Assembly: GCF_017368475.1 (NCBI RefSeq)
Contig: NZ_JAFNJE010000003.1
Span: 1-64,000, forward strand
DNA: 64,000 bases
Direction of reading: 5' to 3'
Origin: Alteromonas sp. 5E99-2
GTDB lineage: Bacteria; Pseudomonadota; Gammaproteobacteria; Enterobacterales; Alteromonadaceae
The notes below the pieces were generated by a model. It ran no database searches, had not been told where the DNA came from, and was given only the letters and a program-made list of their open reading frames with translations. How positions within the stretch are numbered: position 1 is the first letter of the stretch; each line of letters begins with the position of its first letter. The position numbers and the translations under genes are program-made. Shown one piece after another: positions 34,752-44,569 of the stretch.

Positions 34752-35516
34752 TTAATTTTGCAGCTCGAAGTCGAAGTGACTTTCAGTGGTTTTATTCGAT
34801 TCTGCATCGAAATTACGCTCTAGCCATGAGACTTTTCGGTCTTTTGATACTAACAATAATGTCGAAGTCCGAGTGCCGTATTCAGGGGTAACAATAAAAG
34901 CTGAAGAGATTTTCTTTTCCCACTCGTAAGGTACGCCTGTTTTAGGTAACTTATCGTCATCGGCTTTCACGTCATCCCGTAAAATAGTAAACAAGTCTTC
35001 ATATTCAATATTGCTTTGAGTTTGACAATACCTTGAGAGCGCTTCCATACCTTTAGTTGTTTTTGGCCAAGGTGAATTTAATGCGGCGTTAGATAAACCG
35101 TATACACCTTGCTCAAGTTGGCTGTGGGTGTTTTCAAAGTTGTTATACACTTTTAAGTTATCGACATCGCCATGTAGCAAGTTATAGCCGTTATAATCTT
35201 CTCTGCTTGATTGTAGAGTGTGATCTGAAATTCCATTTTCTTCGGTCAATGCATTTAGCACTAACTCTCCACGACTTTTTGCATTGCTTTTTATTCGCTT
35301 AGGGTCGCGAATATTAGTTAATGCGCCGAATTTACCTGTTTTGGTGATGCCCATCCATGTTCCACCTGCTTGTAGGTCTTTACCTGCAAGAATGCCATCG
35401 TTGCCTTCCCACCAGTGGCTGTCTTGAGTGGGCCTAGCGTGGAATTCATCGCGGTTTGCAGCAATGATGAGTGGATAATCAGAATGTTGTTTTACAGCAA
35501 TAAAAAGAATACACAT
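34752..35516 (-). CDS. NRDE/TANGO2 family protein
   Basis: The 254-residue protein starts MCILFIAV, with the conserved Cys2 and the family signature AANRDEFHARPT (about 19-30). It continues with WWEGNDGILAGKDLQAGGTW and GKFGALTNIRDP. Eukaryotic TANGO2 homologues have been linked to heme and lipid handling, but bacterial members are poorly characterised. The gene is divergent from the Cys/Met-metabolism PLP enzyme, with 154 bases between starts. Confidence 0.92.
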   Translation of the reverse strand: MCILFIAVKQHSDYPLIIAANRDEFHARPTQDSHWWEGNDGILAGKDLQAGGTWMGITKTGKFGALTNIRDPKRIKSNAKSRGELVLNALTEENGISDHTLQSSREDYNGYNLLHGDVDNLKVYNNFENTHSQLEQGVYGLSNAALNSPWPKTTKGMEALSRYCQTQSNIEYEDLFTILRDDVKADDDKLPKTGVPYEWEKKISSAFIVTPEYGTRTSTLLLVSKDRKVSWLERNFDAESNKTTESHFDFELQN

Positions 35517-35670
35517 ATAAACCCTGCGTTATGACATCGTGTATTAGTCAATAAGATAAAGACCTGCGAAATTCAAAAAACTTTTTCAATTTATGCAAGA
35601 AGGTAATAATTGAAGACGCTATAATACCATATGATAGTGTTACTACTGTGATAAATAAAGAGGTTATGTG

Positions 35671-36915
35671 GTGTCTGGTAAAGGTTTTACAACTCAATGT
35701 GTTCATTCTGATGGCAATGTTAATCAACCTGCTCATGGCGCAGCTCATGAACCTATTTCTGCGTCTGTTTTGTTCAATTATGAAAGTGCGCAAGATTTAG
35801 TCGACGTTTTTCAAGGGAAGAAAGTAGGGCATGTGTATTCTCGTTCGTCTTCAGGATCGGTTTCGGCATTGCAGAACATTCTCAATGAAATGGAACAGGG
35901 GGTAGGTGCAGTTTGTTTTGCCACAGGAATGGCGGCCATTAGTTCAACATTGCTTGCCTTGTTTAGGCAAGGTGACCACTTAATTGTGAGTCGCTATTTG
36001 TTTGGCAATACTCGCAGTTTTTTTAATACCTTAATTCGCATAGGCATTGATATTACCCTCGTTGATATTACTGATGCGTCAAATGTAGCTGATGCGTTAA
36101 AGCCCAATACCTTAGGTGTATTTACGGAAACACTTGCCAACCCTGTAACACAAGTGGCTGATATGAAAGGGCTATCATCTTTTTGTCGTGAACACGACTT
36201 GTTGTTTATGGTTGATAGCACAATGACACCTCGTACTATGTTTAACGCCAATGATTTTGGGGTTTCATTGCTGTTTAGTTCATTAACAAAATATGTTGGC
36301 GGTCACGGTAACGCTCTGGGTGGTGTCGTGGTTGACTGTGGCAATATGAACTGGGCTAAATTTCCTCACATTTTGCCTTTGTATCAAGGTGATGATGAAA
36401 AACAATGGGGCTTAACGCAAATTAAAAAGTTAGGGCTAAGGGATTTTGGCGCAACCTTATCTCCTCATGCTGCTCATATGTTTTCTGTGGGTTTAGAAAC
36501 CTTGTCTATGCGTATGGAACGAAACTGTAAAAATGCAGCAAAGTTAGCCGAATTTTTAGATAGCCATAGTGCAGTAAAAAAAGTGTATTACCCCGGTTTA
36601 TCTAATCACCCACAACATGGCCGTGCGGCGGAGTATTTTTCGGACTTTGGGGCTTTATTGAGCTTTGATTTAGTGGAAGGCGTGAGTGAAATTGAAGTTT
36701 TAGATAAAATGAAATTAGCTTTGTGTGCGACTCACCTCGGTGATAACCGCACGTTGGCGTTACCTGTGGCATCAACAATCTTTTTTGAAAATAGCGACGA
36801 AGAACGAGCTGCAATGGGTATCACAGATTCTATGATAAGAGTGAGTGTCGGTATTGAAGATACCGATGATTTAATTTCTGACTTTAAACAAAGTTTAGAT
36901 AGTTTTGTGAAATAG
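35671..36915 (+). CDS. Cys/Met-metabolism PLP enzyme (cystathionine gamma-synthase family)
   Basis: The enzyme is about 414 residues. I prefer the second of two tandem GTG codons (35671) because AAAGAGG then lies 7 bases upstream. The fold is clear: YSRSSSGSVSALQNIL, CFATGMAAISSTLLALFRQGD, MVDSTMTPRTMF, and the PLP lysine in SSLTKYVGGHGNALGG. The family includes cystathionine gamma-synthase, beta/gamma-lyases and O-acetylhomoserine sulfhydrylase. The exact reaction is not readable from motifs. A strong terminator follows at 37029-37056. Confidence 0.88.
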   Translation: MSGKGFTTQCVHSDGNVNQPAHGAAHEPISASVLFNYESAQDLVDVFQGKKVGHVYSRSSSGSVSALQNILNEMEQGVGAVCFATGMAAISSTLLALFRQGDHLIVSRYLFGNTRSFFNTLIRIGIDITLVDITDASNVADALKPNTLGVFTETLANPVTQVADMKGLSSFCREHDLLFMVDSTMTPRTMFNANDFGVSLLFSSLTKYVGGHGNALGGVVVDCGNMNWAKFPHILPLYQGDDEKQWGLTQIKKLGLRDFGATLSPHAAHMFSVGLETLSMRMERNCKNAAKLAEFLDSHSAVKKVYYPGLSNHPQHGRAAEYFSDFGALLSFDLVEGVSEIEVLDKMKLALCATHLGDNRTLALPVASTIFFENSDEERAAMGITDSMIRVSVGIEDTDDLISDFKQSLDSFVK

Positions 36916-37028
36916 AATATTAATTTATAACTTTTTTGAACTTATAGAAATAACCGCTGACTAACTTTATAACAGGAGTTATGGATGTGGTTTCCTTTCT
37001 CGTGTGTTTTAAGTTGAGTGTACTTGTT

Positions 37029-37056
37029 AACCCCGCAAAATTTGCGGGGTTTTTTT
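37029..37056 (+). terminator. Strong intrinsic terminator
   Basis: AACCCCGCAAA and TTTGCGGGGTT form a GC-rich stem with a minimal loop, directly followed by seven Ts. It lies 113 bases after the PLP-enzyme stop. Confidence 0.9.
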
Positions 37057-37131
37057 ATGGGGTAAACTCCATTGACTGCGCTTGGTAGTACGTGACTATA
37101 ATGAGGTTGGTCAAAAAACGTATTACAAGCT

Positions 37132-39669
37132 ATGAATATTAAAACTGTGTTAATTGGTTTCTCCACTGCTTTACTTCTTCTAGTAGGTTGTACTAGTCCT
37201 ATTTCTGAAATTAAAACTACTGCAGTTGAAAATGTACATTTTAAAGAAACTTCAGAACCGGTTAAAAACATTCAGGAAGATGAGCATTCGACAGCACAGC
37301 AGTCATCGAAATTCGATTCAGATAAAGGCTTTCCCCTTACTTTAAAACAGATTATGGCTGACCCCGATTGGTTGGGAAGACAACCAGAAAAGCCTCGCTG
37401 GTCTGTTGTAGGAAAGCAAATTGTATATAGTCGAAAGAAAGAAAGTTCCCCGTTAAAAGCACTGCTTAAGAGCCATGTTAGTGAACCTGAAAACGTATCT
37501 TCAATCAGTGATGAAGAAATGCACTTGTATGTGTCAGATGCACAAGCCATGTCCGCAGATAAAACTTGGTTAGCGTGGACGTTTGGTGACAGTTTGTTTG
37601 TGAAATACAAAACTAATGAAGCTGTTATTGTTCGCCAAGGTAGTCATTACTCTAATTTACTGTGGACCACGACTAATAGCTTATTAGTGCAAATGGGGGA
37701 TAAAATTGTTTCAATTGATCCTGAAACAGGGAGTGAGTCCGTTGTTTTTTCATGGTCATTTTCACCCGATCCTAACCTTGTTTTACCTCCGGCTGATTAT
37801 TTAGCGGAAGAGCAAATTAAACTGATTGGTTATATTGAAAAAACGAGGGAAGATAAGTTTAAAAAGCGAAGTCAGCAACGAATGTTGGCTGAAAATAGCA
37901 GCGCATATGGGGTTGAAAAAGTGTACTTTCAATCCAATAAGCAGCTCGTGTCTGTGCGTGTTTCACCATTGCTGAATTATGCAATTGTGGTGACCGAAGG
38001 CAAAAAGAAATATCGAAACGATAGCGATATTATGCCTCATTACATTCAAGAGAATGGTCGGATTAAGGCTGAGTCTGTACGTCAGCGGGTTGCAGACGCA
38101 ACGCCGGATAATGATGATGTGTGGTTAGTTGATTTGAACACCATGACAAAGAAACATCTCAGTTTCTCTTCTTTACCGGGTTATAACGATGATGTGTTAG
38201 CCACTGAAAAGAGTGAAAATGCCCAAGTCAAAGGGGACATTTATCAAACAAACCGCTTACCTAGACCGATAACTCTACTGAGGAATTGGTATAACAGCGA
38301 GCCTTCTATTCGTTGGCATGTTTCAGGAGAGCACGTTGCACTAATGCTAGAGGCTTGGGATAACAAAGATAGATGGATTACTACGGTAGATTTTAATGAC
38401 AAAAAATTGGTTACCCAGCATCGTCAGAGTGATGAAGCATGGATAAATTACGCGTATAACGATTTTGGATGGCTGAATACGTCAGCGACCTTGTATTATT
38501 TGACGGAAGAAACAGGCTATAGCCAGCTTAATGTAAAGGCGTTAGGCCAAAATGCTGTGGCACTGACAAGGGGAGAGTTTACTGTCGACAATATGACTCC
38601 GACGTTAGATGGCGAATTTATTTATTACACGGCAAACAAGCAGCATCCTGGTGTTTATGAAGTATTTAAAGTGAATACAAGAACAGGAGAACATCAACAA
38701 ATCACCTATTTAGAGGGGATGTCATCTTATCTGTTAAGCCCTGATGAAAATCATTTACTGTTGACTCATAGTAAGTTGAATCAACCACCAGAGCTTTACC
38801 TTAAAGCGACTCAAATAGCGAACCCTAAAGAGGTAAAGGCAAAGCGAATAACTCACACAGTGAGTGACGAATTTAATGCTATTTCATGGACGATACCAGC
38901 AATCGTACCAATAGCATCTTCTAACACCGATGCTGATATATACTCCCGAGTGTACTTACCTGAAAATGTGCATAATGGAGAACCAAGACGAGCCGTGGTT
39001 TTCACTCATGGAGCGGGTTATTTACAAAATGCGCATAAAGGTTGGTCTTCGTATTTTCGTGAATATATGTTTCATAGTTTACTTGTTCAGCAAGGCTATG
39101 TGGTTTTAGATATGGATTACCGTGCATCGAAAGGTTATGGCAGAGATTGGCGAACAGCAAATTATAGAAATATGGGCAAGGCCGAAATAGAAGATCTTAA
39201 AGATGGGGTTGATTGGTTGATCGAAAATGCCAATGTTGACCGACACCGAGTTGGTACTTATGGTGGCTCTTATGGCGGTTTTCTTACTTTGATGTCGTTG
39301 TTTAAAGCACCAGACTTATTTCAAGCTGGGGCTGCACTCAGGCCAGTCACTGATTGGGCTCATTACAATACTGGGTATACCGCTAACATATTGAACTTAC
39401 CTTCCATTGATCCGATAGCTTATCAACGAAGTTCTCCAATTTACTTTGCTGAGGGATTACAAAAGCCATTATTAATCAATGCACCAATGGTCGATAGTAA
39501 TGTTTTCTTTGCCGATGTTGTACGTTTGGTTCAGCGATTAATTGAATTAGAAAAAACTCACTTCTTTGAAACGGCTATTTATCCTGTAGAGCCTCATGGT
39601 TTTGTTCAACCAAGCTCTTGGTTAGATGAATATACAAGGATTTATGCGCTTTTCGAAGAAAATTTGTGA
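37132..39669 (+). CDS. S9-family (prolyl oligopeptidase) lipoprotein peptidase
   Basis: The 845-residue protein has a lipoprotein signal with lipobox LLVGC (Cys20). An N-terminal beta-propeller-like region (about 60-590) is followed by the alpha/beta-hydrolase catalytic domain. The catalytic triad is visible: S713 in GTYGGSYGGF, D788 in MVDSNVFFAD and H822 in EPHGFVQPSS. It resembles dipeptidyl-peptidase-IV-like or acylaminoacyl peptidases that degrade peptides at the cell surface or in the periplasm. Its 3' end overlaps the converging rhombosortase gene by 28 bases. Confidence 0.92.
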   Translation: MNIKTVLIGFSTALLLLVGCTSPISEIKTTAVENVHFKETSEPVKNIQEDEHSTAQQSSKFDSDKGFPLTLKQIMADPDWLGRQPEKPRWSVVGKQIVYSRKKESSPLKALLKSHVSEPENVSSISDEEMHLYVSDAQAMSADKTWLAWTFGDSLFVKYKTNEAVIVRQGSHYSNLLWTTTNSLLVQMGDKIVSIDPETGSESVVFSWSFSPDPNLVLPPADYLAEEQIKLIGYIEKTREDKFKKRSQQRMLAENSSAYGVEKVYFQSNKQLVSVRVSPLLNYAIVVTEGKKKYRNDSDIMPHYIQENGRIKAESVRQRVADATPDNDDVWLVDLNTMTKKHLSFSSLPGYNDDVLATEKSENAQVKGDIYQTNRLPRPITLLRNWYNSEPSIRWHVSGEHVALMLEAWDNKDRWITTVDFNDKKLVTQHRQSDEAWINYAYNDFGWLNTSATLYYLTEETGYSQLNVKALGQNAVALTRGEFTVDNMTPTLDGEFIYYTANKQHPGVYEVFKVNTRTGEHQQITYLEGMSSYLLSPDENHLLLTHSKLNQPPELYLKATQIANPKEVKAKRITHTVSDEFNAISWTIPAIVPIASSNTDADIYSRVYLPENVHNGEPRRAVVFTHGAGYLQNAHKGWSSYFREYMFHSLLVQQGYVVLDMDYRASKGYGRDWRTANYRNMGKAEIEDLKDGVDWLIENANVDRHRVGTYGGSYGGFLTLMSLFKAPDLFQAGAALRPVTDWAHYNTGYTANILNLPSIDPIAYQRSSPIYFAEGLQKPLLINAPMVDSNVFFADVVRLVQRLIELEKTHFFETAIYPVEPHGFVQPSSWLDEYTRIYALFEENL

Positions 39670-40256
39670 GCAAAGCAAAGAACAAAATACACTATTATGC
39701 CCGCCAGAACGCCATATAGGTGGGCATCAATAGCAACTGTAGCGTTTATTGTTTTTCCTAATTCGGGATCTGGGCCATTCCATTGCTCACTTGCTACTTT
39801 TATTAATGATCCGATAATCATGAGATAGCCTGTTTTATAGCCTTTGCGTATATCATCACAAGCACCCCACACAAACATGCCATGCAATACCCCAGATAGG
39901 CCAACATAGCGAGTTATATCAGTGGTAAAAAAAAGCATGCATGTCGATATGAAGACAGAGATAAATAAAAATAAAAACAGTAAGCGGGAGTTCTTATATT
40001 TTTCTCCATGTAGCCCCCATAAAAGAAAAAGCCCACCAATATTTAATACCAAATGGTTAAAATTGGAATGGAATAGGTGGCCAGTAACACTGCGCCATAT
40101 TTCGCCATTTAACAAAGCGTGTTTGTCGTATTCAAACAGCTGGATAAAAGGGGCGTAAAAAAATGTTGTAACAACATAACTACCAACACTTAACGAAGCG
40201 AGTATTAAAATGGGTAATAAGTGTTCTTTTTCTGTAGGTAAGCGTATTAGTTTCAA
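39642..40256 (-). CDS. rrtA: Rhombosortase (rhomboid-family GlyGly-CTERM protease)
   Basis: The 204-residue polytopic membrane protease has the short rhombosortase layout: WRSVTGHLFHSNFNHLVLN (54-72), the serine active site in GLSGVLHG (S121) and the histidine in AIDAHLYG (H179). Rhombosortases cleave C-terminal GlyGly-CTERM tails of exported proteins, many of them type II secretion substrates. I see no GlyGly-CTERM tail on any protein in this window, so the substrates are elsewhere. The gene converges on and overlaps the S9 peptidase gene. Confidence 0.9.
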   Translation of the reverse strand: MKLIRLPTEKEHLLPILILASLSVGSYVVTTFFYAPFIQLFEYDKHALLNGEIWRSVTGHLFHSNFNHLVLNIGGLFLLWGLHGEKYKNSRLLFLFLFISVFISTCMLFFTTDITRYVGLSGVLHGMFVWGACDDIRKGYKTGYLMIIGSLIKVASEQWNGPDPELGKTINATVAIDAHLYGVLAGIIVYFVLCFAHKFSSKSA

Positions 40257-40426
40257 GTAAGTAGGTCACTATTGAGTGAGTTTTGTTAATTGCAGTTATA
40301 GTACTGAAATTTACTTGTTTTGACGAACTTAACAAAACAGCAACATAAAACTATTTTTCCTTGCTGTTGATATTCATAAGGTTATGATACTTGTATGGAT
40401 ATAAAACAAGCAAACTAGGGCAAAAC

Positions 40427-41188
40427 ATGGATATTCAAGTTGAACATAAATCTGGTCAATGTGTTATTACACTTAATCGTCCAGAGAAAAAAAATGCACT
40501 TATTCCCTCTATGTATGAAGACATTGCGGCAGCAATTACAGACGCGTCTTCTCGCGATGATTGCCATTTAGTTTTACTCAGGGGGAATGGTAAAGACTTC
40601 ACAGCAGGTAATGATATCAGTACGTTTGCCAATGCTAGCGAAGAAAGTATAAAGAAAACAATTACGTTTATGCGTGCACTTATGTTGTGCAAATTACCGG
40701 TAGTGGCAGAAGTGAAAGGGAATGCAATAGGTATAGGCACTACGTTATTACTTCATTGTGATTTTGTAATCGCGTCTTCAAATACTCATTTTATGATGCC
40801 ATTTATCAATTTAGGCTTATTACCAGAATATGCTTCAAGTTATATTTTACCTAAAACATCGGGTTATCTTAACGCCGCTAAATGGCTAATGCTTGGTGCC
40901 CCGTTTAATGCAAATGAGGCGTTAGATGCAAATATTGTGACTTATGTTTGTGAACCAGAAGAACTAACTAATGCTGTAAATGAAGTTTGCGGACAACTAT
41001 TAAATAAACCACGTAGTGCTTTAATCGAGACAAAAGCGTTGTTGAAAAACAATAGCCAGGATATTGCTGAGCATATGGATATCGAGCTTAAACAATTTGC
41101 AAAAGCACTTCAAAGTGATTCGGCAAAAGAAGCCTTTGACGCATTTTTAAATAAAAGAGCGATAAATAAGCAGATATTTTTGAAATAA
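40427..41188 (+). CDS. Enoyl-CoA hydratase/isomerase family protein
   Basis: The crotonase-fold enzyme has 253 residues from the ATG at 40427, chosen because AGGG lies 8 bases upstream; an in-frame TTG at 40391 has none. The acyl-CoA-binding segments are RPEKKNAL, GKDFTAGNDI and the oxyanion-hole stretch KGNAIGIGTTLLLHCD. The catalytic Glu region reads FINLGLLPEYASSY. It probably hydrates or isomerises enoyl-CoA in fatty-acid or other acyl-CoA breakdown; the exact reaction is not certain. Monocistronic. Confidence 0.9.
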   Translation: MDIQVEHKSGQCVITLNRPEKKNALIPSMYEDIAAAITDASSRDDCHLVLLRGNGKDFTAGNDISTFANASEESIKKTITFMRALMLCKLPVVAEVKGNAIGIGTTLLLHCDFVIASSNTHFMMPFINLGLLPEYASSYILPKTSGYLNAAKWLMLGAPFNANEALDANIVTYVCEPEELTNAVNEVCGQLLNKPRSALIETKALLKNNSQDIAEHMDIELKQFAKALQSDSAKEAFDAFLNKRAINKQIFLK

Positions 41189-41697
41189 AAATAAGAAATG
41201 GAATTTATCTTAGTTTTTAGGTTTTCTAGCTTAAACGCATAGTAGCGATTGCATTTGCTTATTTAGTACGAATAGCCAATCTAGTTTTAGAATTTAGGCT
41301 ATCAATACAGTGCTGCTCTTTTTTTAATCTCACTTCCCATATTTGCTAGAAGACTGAAATTCATTTTCATGAGCATAAGCACTGCCTTTGTGCATTTGTC
41401 TATTTTTGATTCTTTTTTGTTCATTCCTTAAGTGTGTGTTCGCTCTATTTTTAATTCCAAAAGAACATAAAAAACAAGTTTTTTGTAACATTAGTGTAAC
41501 GGTTGAGATGAAATTGTGATTTATTTAATTTTATTTCGTTAATGGCACTGGTCTTGCTGAACACCCTTTGCGTAGTTATATGATTTCGTTAGTTTTGTTT
41601 TAAGCCTAATGCTATTTATGGCTACGTGAACATATAAAACATCAAAGTACCGCCATAGAGCACACAAAATTCACACATATTTACGAAGGAATTGTCC
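41189..41697. promoter_or_regulatory. Long upstream region (509 bases) of the first amine-locus TonB receptor
   Basis: No credible ORF is present. A direct repeat, TGTAAC at 41484-41489 and 41495-41500, has an 11-base period, one helical turn, as used by tandem-binding regulators. A run of AT-rich DNA and likely promoter elements lie downstream towards the receptor. The length suggests complex control, but no regulator gene is adjacent. Confidence 0.45.
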
Positions 41698-44343
41698 ATG
41701 CTAAAAGAGCGCCATATTTCAAAAGCAGTTAGAGTTGCGCTGTCAGGTTTATTATCAGTGAGTGCATTAGGAGTTTCATTTGCTTCATTAGCTCAAGAAA
41801 CGCCAGACCAAGCTGTAGATCAAACTGAAAAAATAGTCATTACAGGTGCCCGTGGTGCACCTAGAACTATTTCAGACTCAGCTGTACCCGTTGATATTTT
41901 TTCTGCCCAAGATATAAAAGATGTGTCATTTACTGATACTAACGACATTCTTAAAAACTTGGTTCCTTCGTTTAATTTAAACAGACAACCCATTTCTGAT
42001 GGTGCATCATTTATTCGCCCCGCTCAAATGCGAGGGTTACCTAGTGATAAAGTATTGGTGTTGGTTAACTCAAAACGTCGCCACCGAGCTTCTCTTGTTC
42101 AAATTGGTGGCTCAGGTACTCAAGGGCCTGATTTAGCAACAATTCCTTCATCGGCATTAAAAACAGTGGAAGTTCTTCGCGATGGTGCTGCTGCGCAATA
42201 TGGTTCAGATGCAATTGCTGGTGTGATTAACTTACACCTAAAGGACAACTCTGAGGGCGGCTCAATCAATGTGCAAGTGGGTCAGCATTATGAGGGTGAT
42301 GGAGAACAATTTACTGTAACAGGGAATATAGGTTTTGCGCTTGGAGACAATGGTTTCTTTAGCCTTTCTGGTGAAATTTCCGATCAAGGTTTTACTGAGA
42401 GAGCTGAGCAGCCTTGTGAAGATTCATATTGTTTAGATCCCGATGATCCTCGATTTTTAACAGGAAGTGATTTCGACACTACCGTTGTAGGTTACTCTGA
42501 AGAAGCGTTTTTAGCCGGTTTAGAAAGTGCCAGTTTAGAGGGCGAAAATGTTATTCCATGGGGACAACCTAACGCAGAAGCGGTAAGAGTGTTCTTTAAC
42601 TCGGGCTATGATTTGTCTGATACTACTAGCTTATATGCCTTCGGCAGCTATTCTGACAGTGAAAGTGATAGTAGCTTCTTTTATCGTTTTCCGGGCAATG
42701 GAACCATTGAAAACCTGCGTTTAGAAGATGGCTCATTGTATAGCCCTCTTTCACTTTTCCCAGGCGGTTTTACTCCGAGATTCTTTGGTGAAATTGAAGA
42801 TGTATCGATTTTAGCGGGTATTAAAGGCGAATTTAATGAAGACTTTACTTATGATTTCAGTGCGCGATTTGGTAGCAATGAAATTGACTATCGTCTTATA
42901 AACACGATTAACCCATCATTAGGTCCTGATAGTCCAACTGAGTTTAATCCTGGAGCGTTGGCTAACGAAGAGTTCCAACTACAAGCTGATTTTGTAAACT
43001 ACGTAGAAGTTGGTTTTGATTCACCTCTGACAGTTGCATATGGACTAAGTTATTTAGACGAAGCATATGACATTACTGAAGGTGAAGAAGATTCATATAT
43101 AGACGGCGATTTTGCATTGTCAGACCCTTTCGGTTTTTGTACCGATACAGACAGTGTTGCAGATTCTACTCCAACAGCAGCGGGGTTAGCCGTTATTGCT
43201 GATGGTTCATCTCTTGACTGCTCAAATGAAGATGATGCTGTGTATAACGTAGTAGGTGTAGGCTCAAATGGCTTCCCTGGTTTCTCTCCTGGTTTTAGTG
43301 AAGACTTTGAAAGAGATTCGTATGCTGCTTACATTGATGTTAGTTCAGACGTAACCGATACCTTGTTTTTACAAGGCGCATTGCGTTATGAAAGTTACAG
43401 CGATTTTGATCCAGAGCTTGTTTGGAAGTTAGCTACACAAATTGATTTAAGCGATAACGTTGGATTAAGAGCATCAATTGGTACTGGGTTTAGAGCACCA
43501 ACACCAGGGCAGCAAGGAACAACTAACGTATCAACGCGATTACCGAATGGTGTGCCCGTTGCAACAGGTTTGTTCCCAGCAAGTAGCGACGTAGCGCAAG
43601 CATTGGGAGCTGAAGAGTTAAGACCAGAAACATCGACAAACTATACTTTGGGGTTCACTGCTGATTTAGCAGGGGTCAATATTACGATAGATTTTTATCG
43701 TATAGAGCTTGATGATAGATTTAATGCTATTTCTACGTTGGATGTGTCGTCTGATCCTGATTCAGGAGATGCATTTGATAACTTCTTAGCACTAGAAGCC
43801 GCAGGTATAGCAGGTGCAGCCTCTATTGGTGGTGTATTCTTCTTCCAAAACTCGTTTGATACTACAACTCAAGGCTTTGATTTGGTTGCGACCAAGACAT
43901 TTGATTGGGATTTAGGCTCAACAGTAGTTACTGCATCGTTTAACTACAACGAGCAAGAGTTTGATAGTGATCCAAGCGCAGTTCTGAACGAAGAAGATAC
44001 TTTCGACTTCATCAACAATGATCCAAACGTAAGAGGGATTGTTACTGCAAGACACACCATTGAAGATTGGCACTTTCTCGTAAGAGCTAATTACTATGGA
44101 AGTTATGAGAACTTTAATGCTGGCTTGGTTCAAGAATTTGACCCTGAAATCTTTATGGATTTTGAAGCTGGATATCAATTGACTGATAATTGGAATGTAT
44201 CGTTAGGTGCTCGTAATGCATTTGACAACTTCCCAGACAGAGGTGTGATTGGTGACGCTAGTTTCGGTCGAATTTACCGCTCTGATTCTGTGGTTCCATG
44301 GCAAGGTGGCTTCTATTACTTAAGTGTTAACGGAAACTTCTAA
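41698..44343 (+). CDS. TonB-dependent receptor, first of the amine-oxidation locus
   Basis: The 881-residue receptor starts at the ATG at 41698, where GAAGGA lies about 7 bases upstream; a TTG at 41692 is too close to that site. The signal peptide ends near ASLAQ. A TonB-box-like KIVITGA, plug motifs (MRGLPSDKVLVLVNSKRRHR, EVLRDGAAAQYGSDAIAGV) and a full barrel follow, with an aromatic end (YYLSVNGNF). It is closely similar in plug layout to the second receptor at 47555-50278. Position argues that it imports the substrate of the following oxidase. Confidence 0.93.
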   Translation: MLKERHISKAVRVALSGLLSVSALGVSFASLAQETPDQAVDQTEKIVITGARGAPRTISDSAVPVDIFSAQDIKDVSFTDTNDILKNLVPSFNLNRQPISDGASFIRPAQMRGLPSDKVLVLVNSKRRHRASLVQIGGSGTQGPDLATIPSSALKTVEVLRDGAAAQYGSDAIAGVINLHLKDNSEGGSINVQVGQHYEGDGEQFTVTGNIGFALGDNGFFSLSGEISDQGFTERAEQPCEDSYCLDPDDPRFLTGSDFDTTVVGYSEEAFLAGLESASLEGENVIPWGQPNAEAVRVFFNSGYDLSDTTSLYAFGSYSDSESDSSFFYRFPGNGTIENLRLEDGSLYSPLSLFPGGFTPRFFGEIEDVSILAGIKGEFNEDFTYDFSARFGSNEIDYRLINTINPSLGPDSPTEFNPGALANEEFQLQADFVNYVEVGFDSPLTVAYGLSYLDEAYDITEGEEDSYIDGDFALSDPFGFCTDTDSVADSTPTAAGLAVIADGSSLDCSNEDDAVYNVVGVGSNGFPGFSPGFSEDFERDSYAAYIDVSSDVTDTLFLQGALRYESYSDFDPELVWKLATQIDLSDNVGLRASIGTGFRAPTPGQQGTTNVSTRLPNGVPVATGLFPASSDVAQALGAEELRPETSTNYTLGFTADLAGVNITIDFYRIELDDRFNAISTLDVSSDPDSGDAFDNFLALEAAGIAGAASIGGVFFFQNSFDTTTQGFDLVATKTFDWDLGSTVVTASFNYNEQEFDSDPSAVLNEEDTFDFINNDPNVRGIVTARHTIEDWHFLVRANYYGSYENFNAGLVQEFDPEIFMDFEAGYQLTDNWNVSLGARNAFDNFPDRGVIGDASFGRIYRSDSVVPWQGGFYYLSVNGNF

Positions 44344-44360
44344 TCTAAATTGTTTTGACT

Positions 44361-44392
44361 GCCCCTCATTGACGTGAGGGGCTTTGTTTTTT
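44361..44392 (+). terminator. Intrinsic terminator after the first receptor
   Basis: GCCCCTCA (44361-44368) and TGAGGGGC (44375-44382) form a perfect 8-bp GC-rich stem, followed by TTTGTTTTTT. It separates the receptor transcript from the oxidase operon or reduces read-through into it. Confidence 0.88.
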
Positions 44393-44569
44393 GCGGATAT
44401 ACAAAACTCAAGAGTCTTTCTACTCTAGTAAATCAGGTGTTTTATTACTAGAAAAAGTGAGTTTTATGGTTTTTTATCTCATTGTTTTGAATGGCGTTTA
44501 ACCTTGAAATTCAAGGCACTTTAGACTTGATTAATAAGTTATTCGTTTAATTGTTAAGGAAATTTCAAT

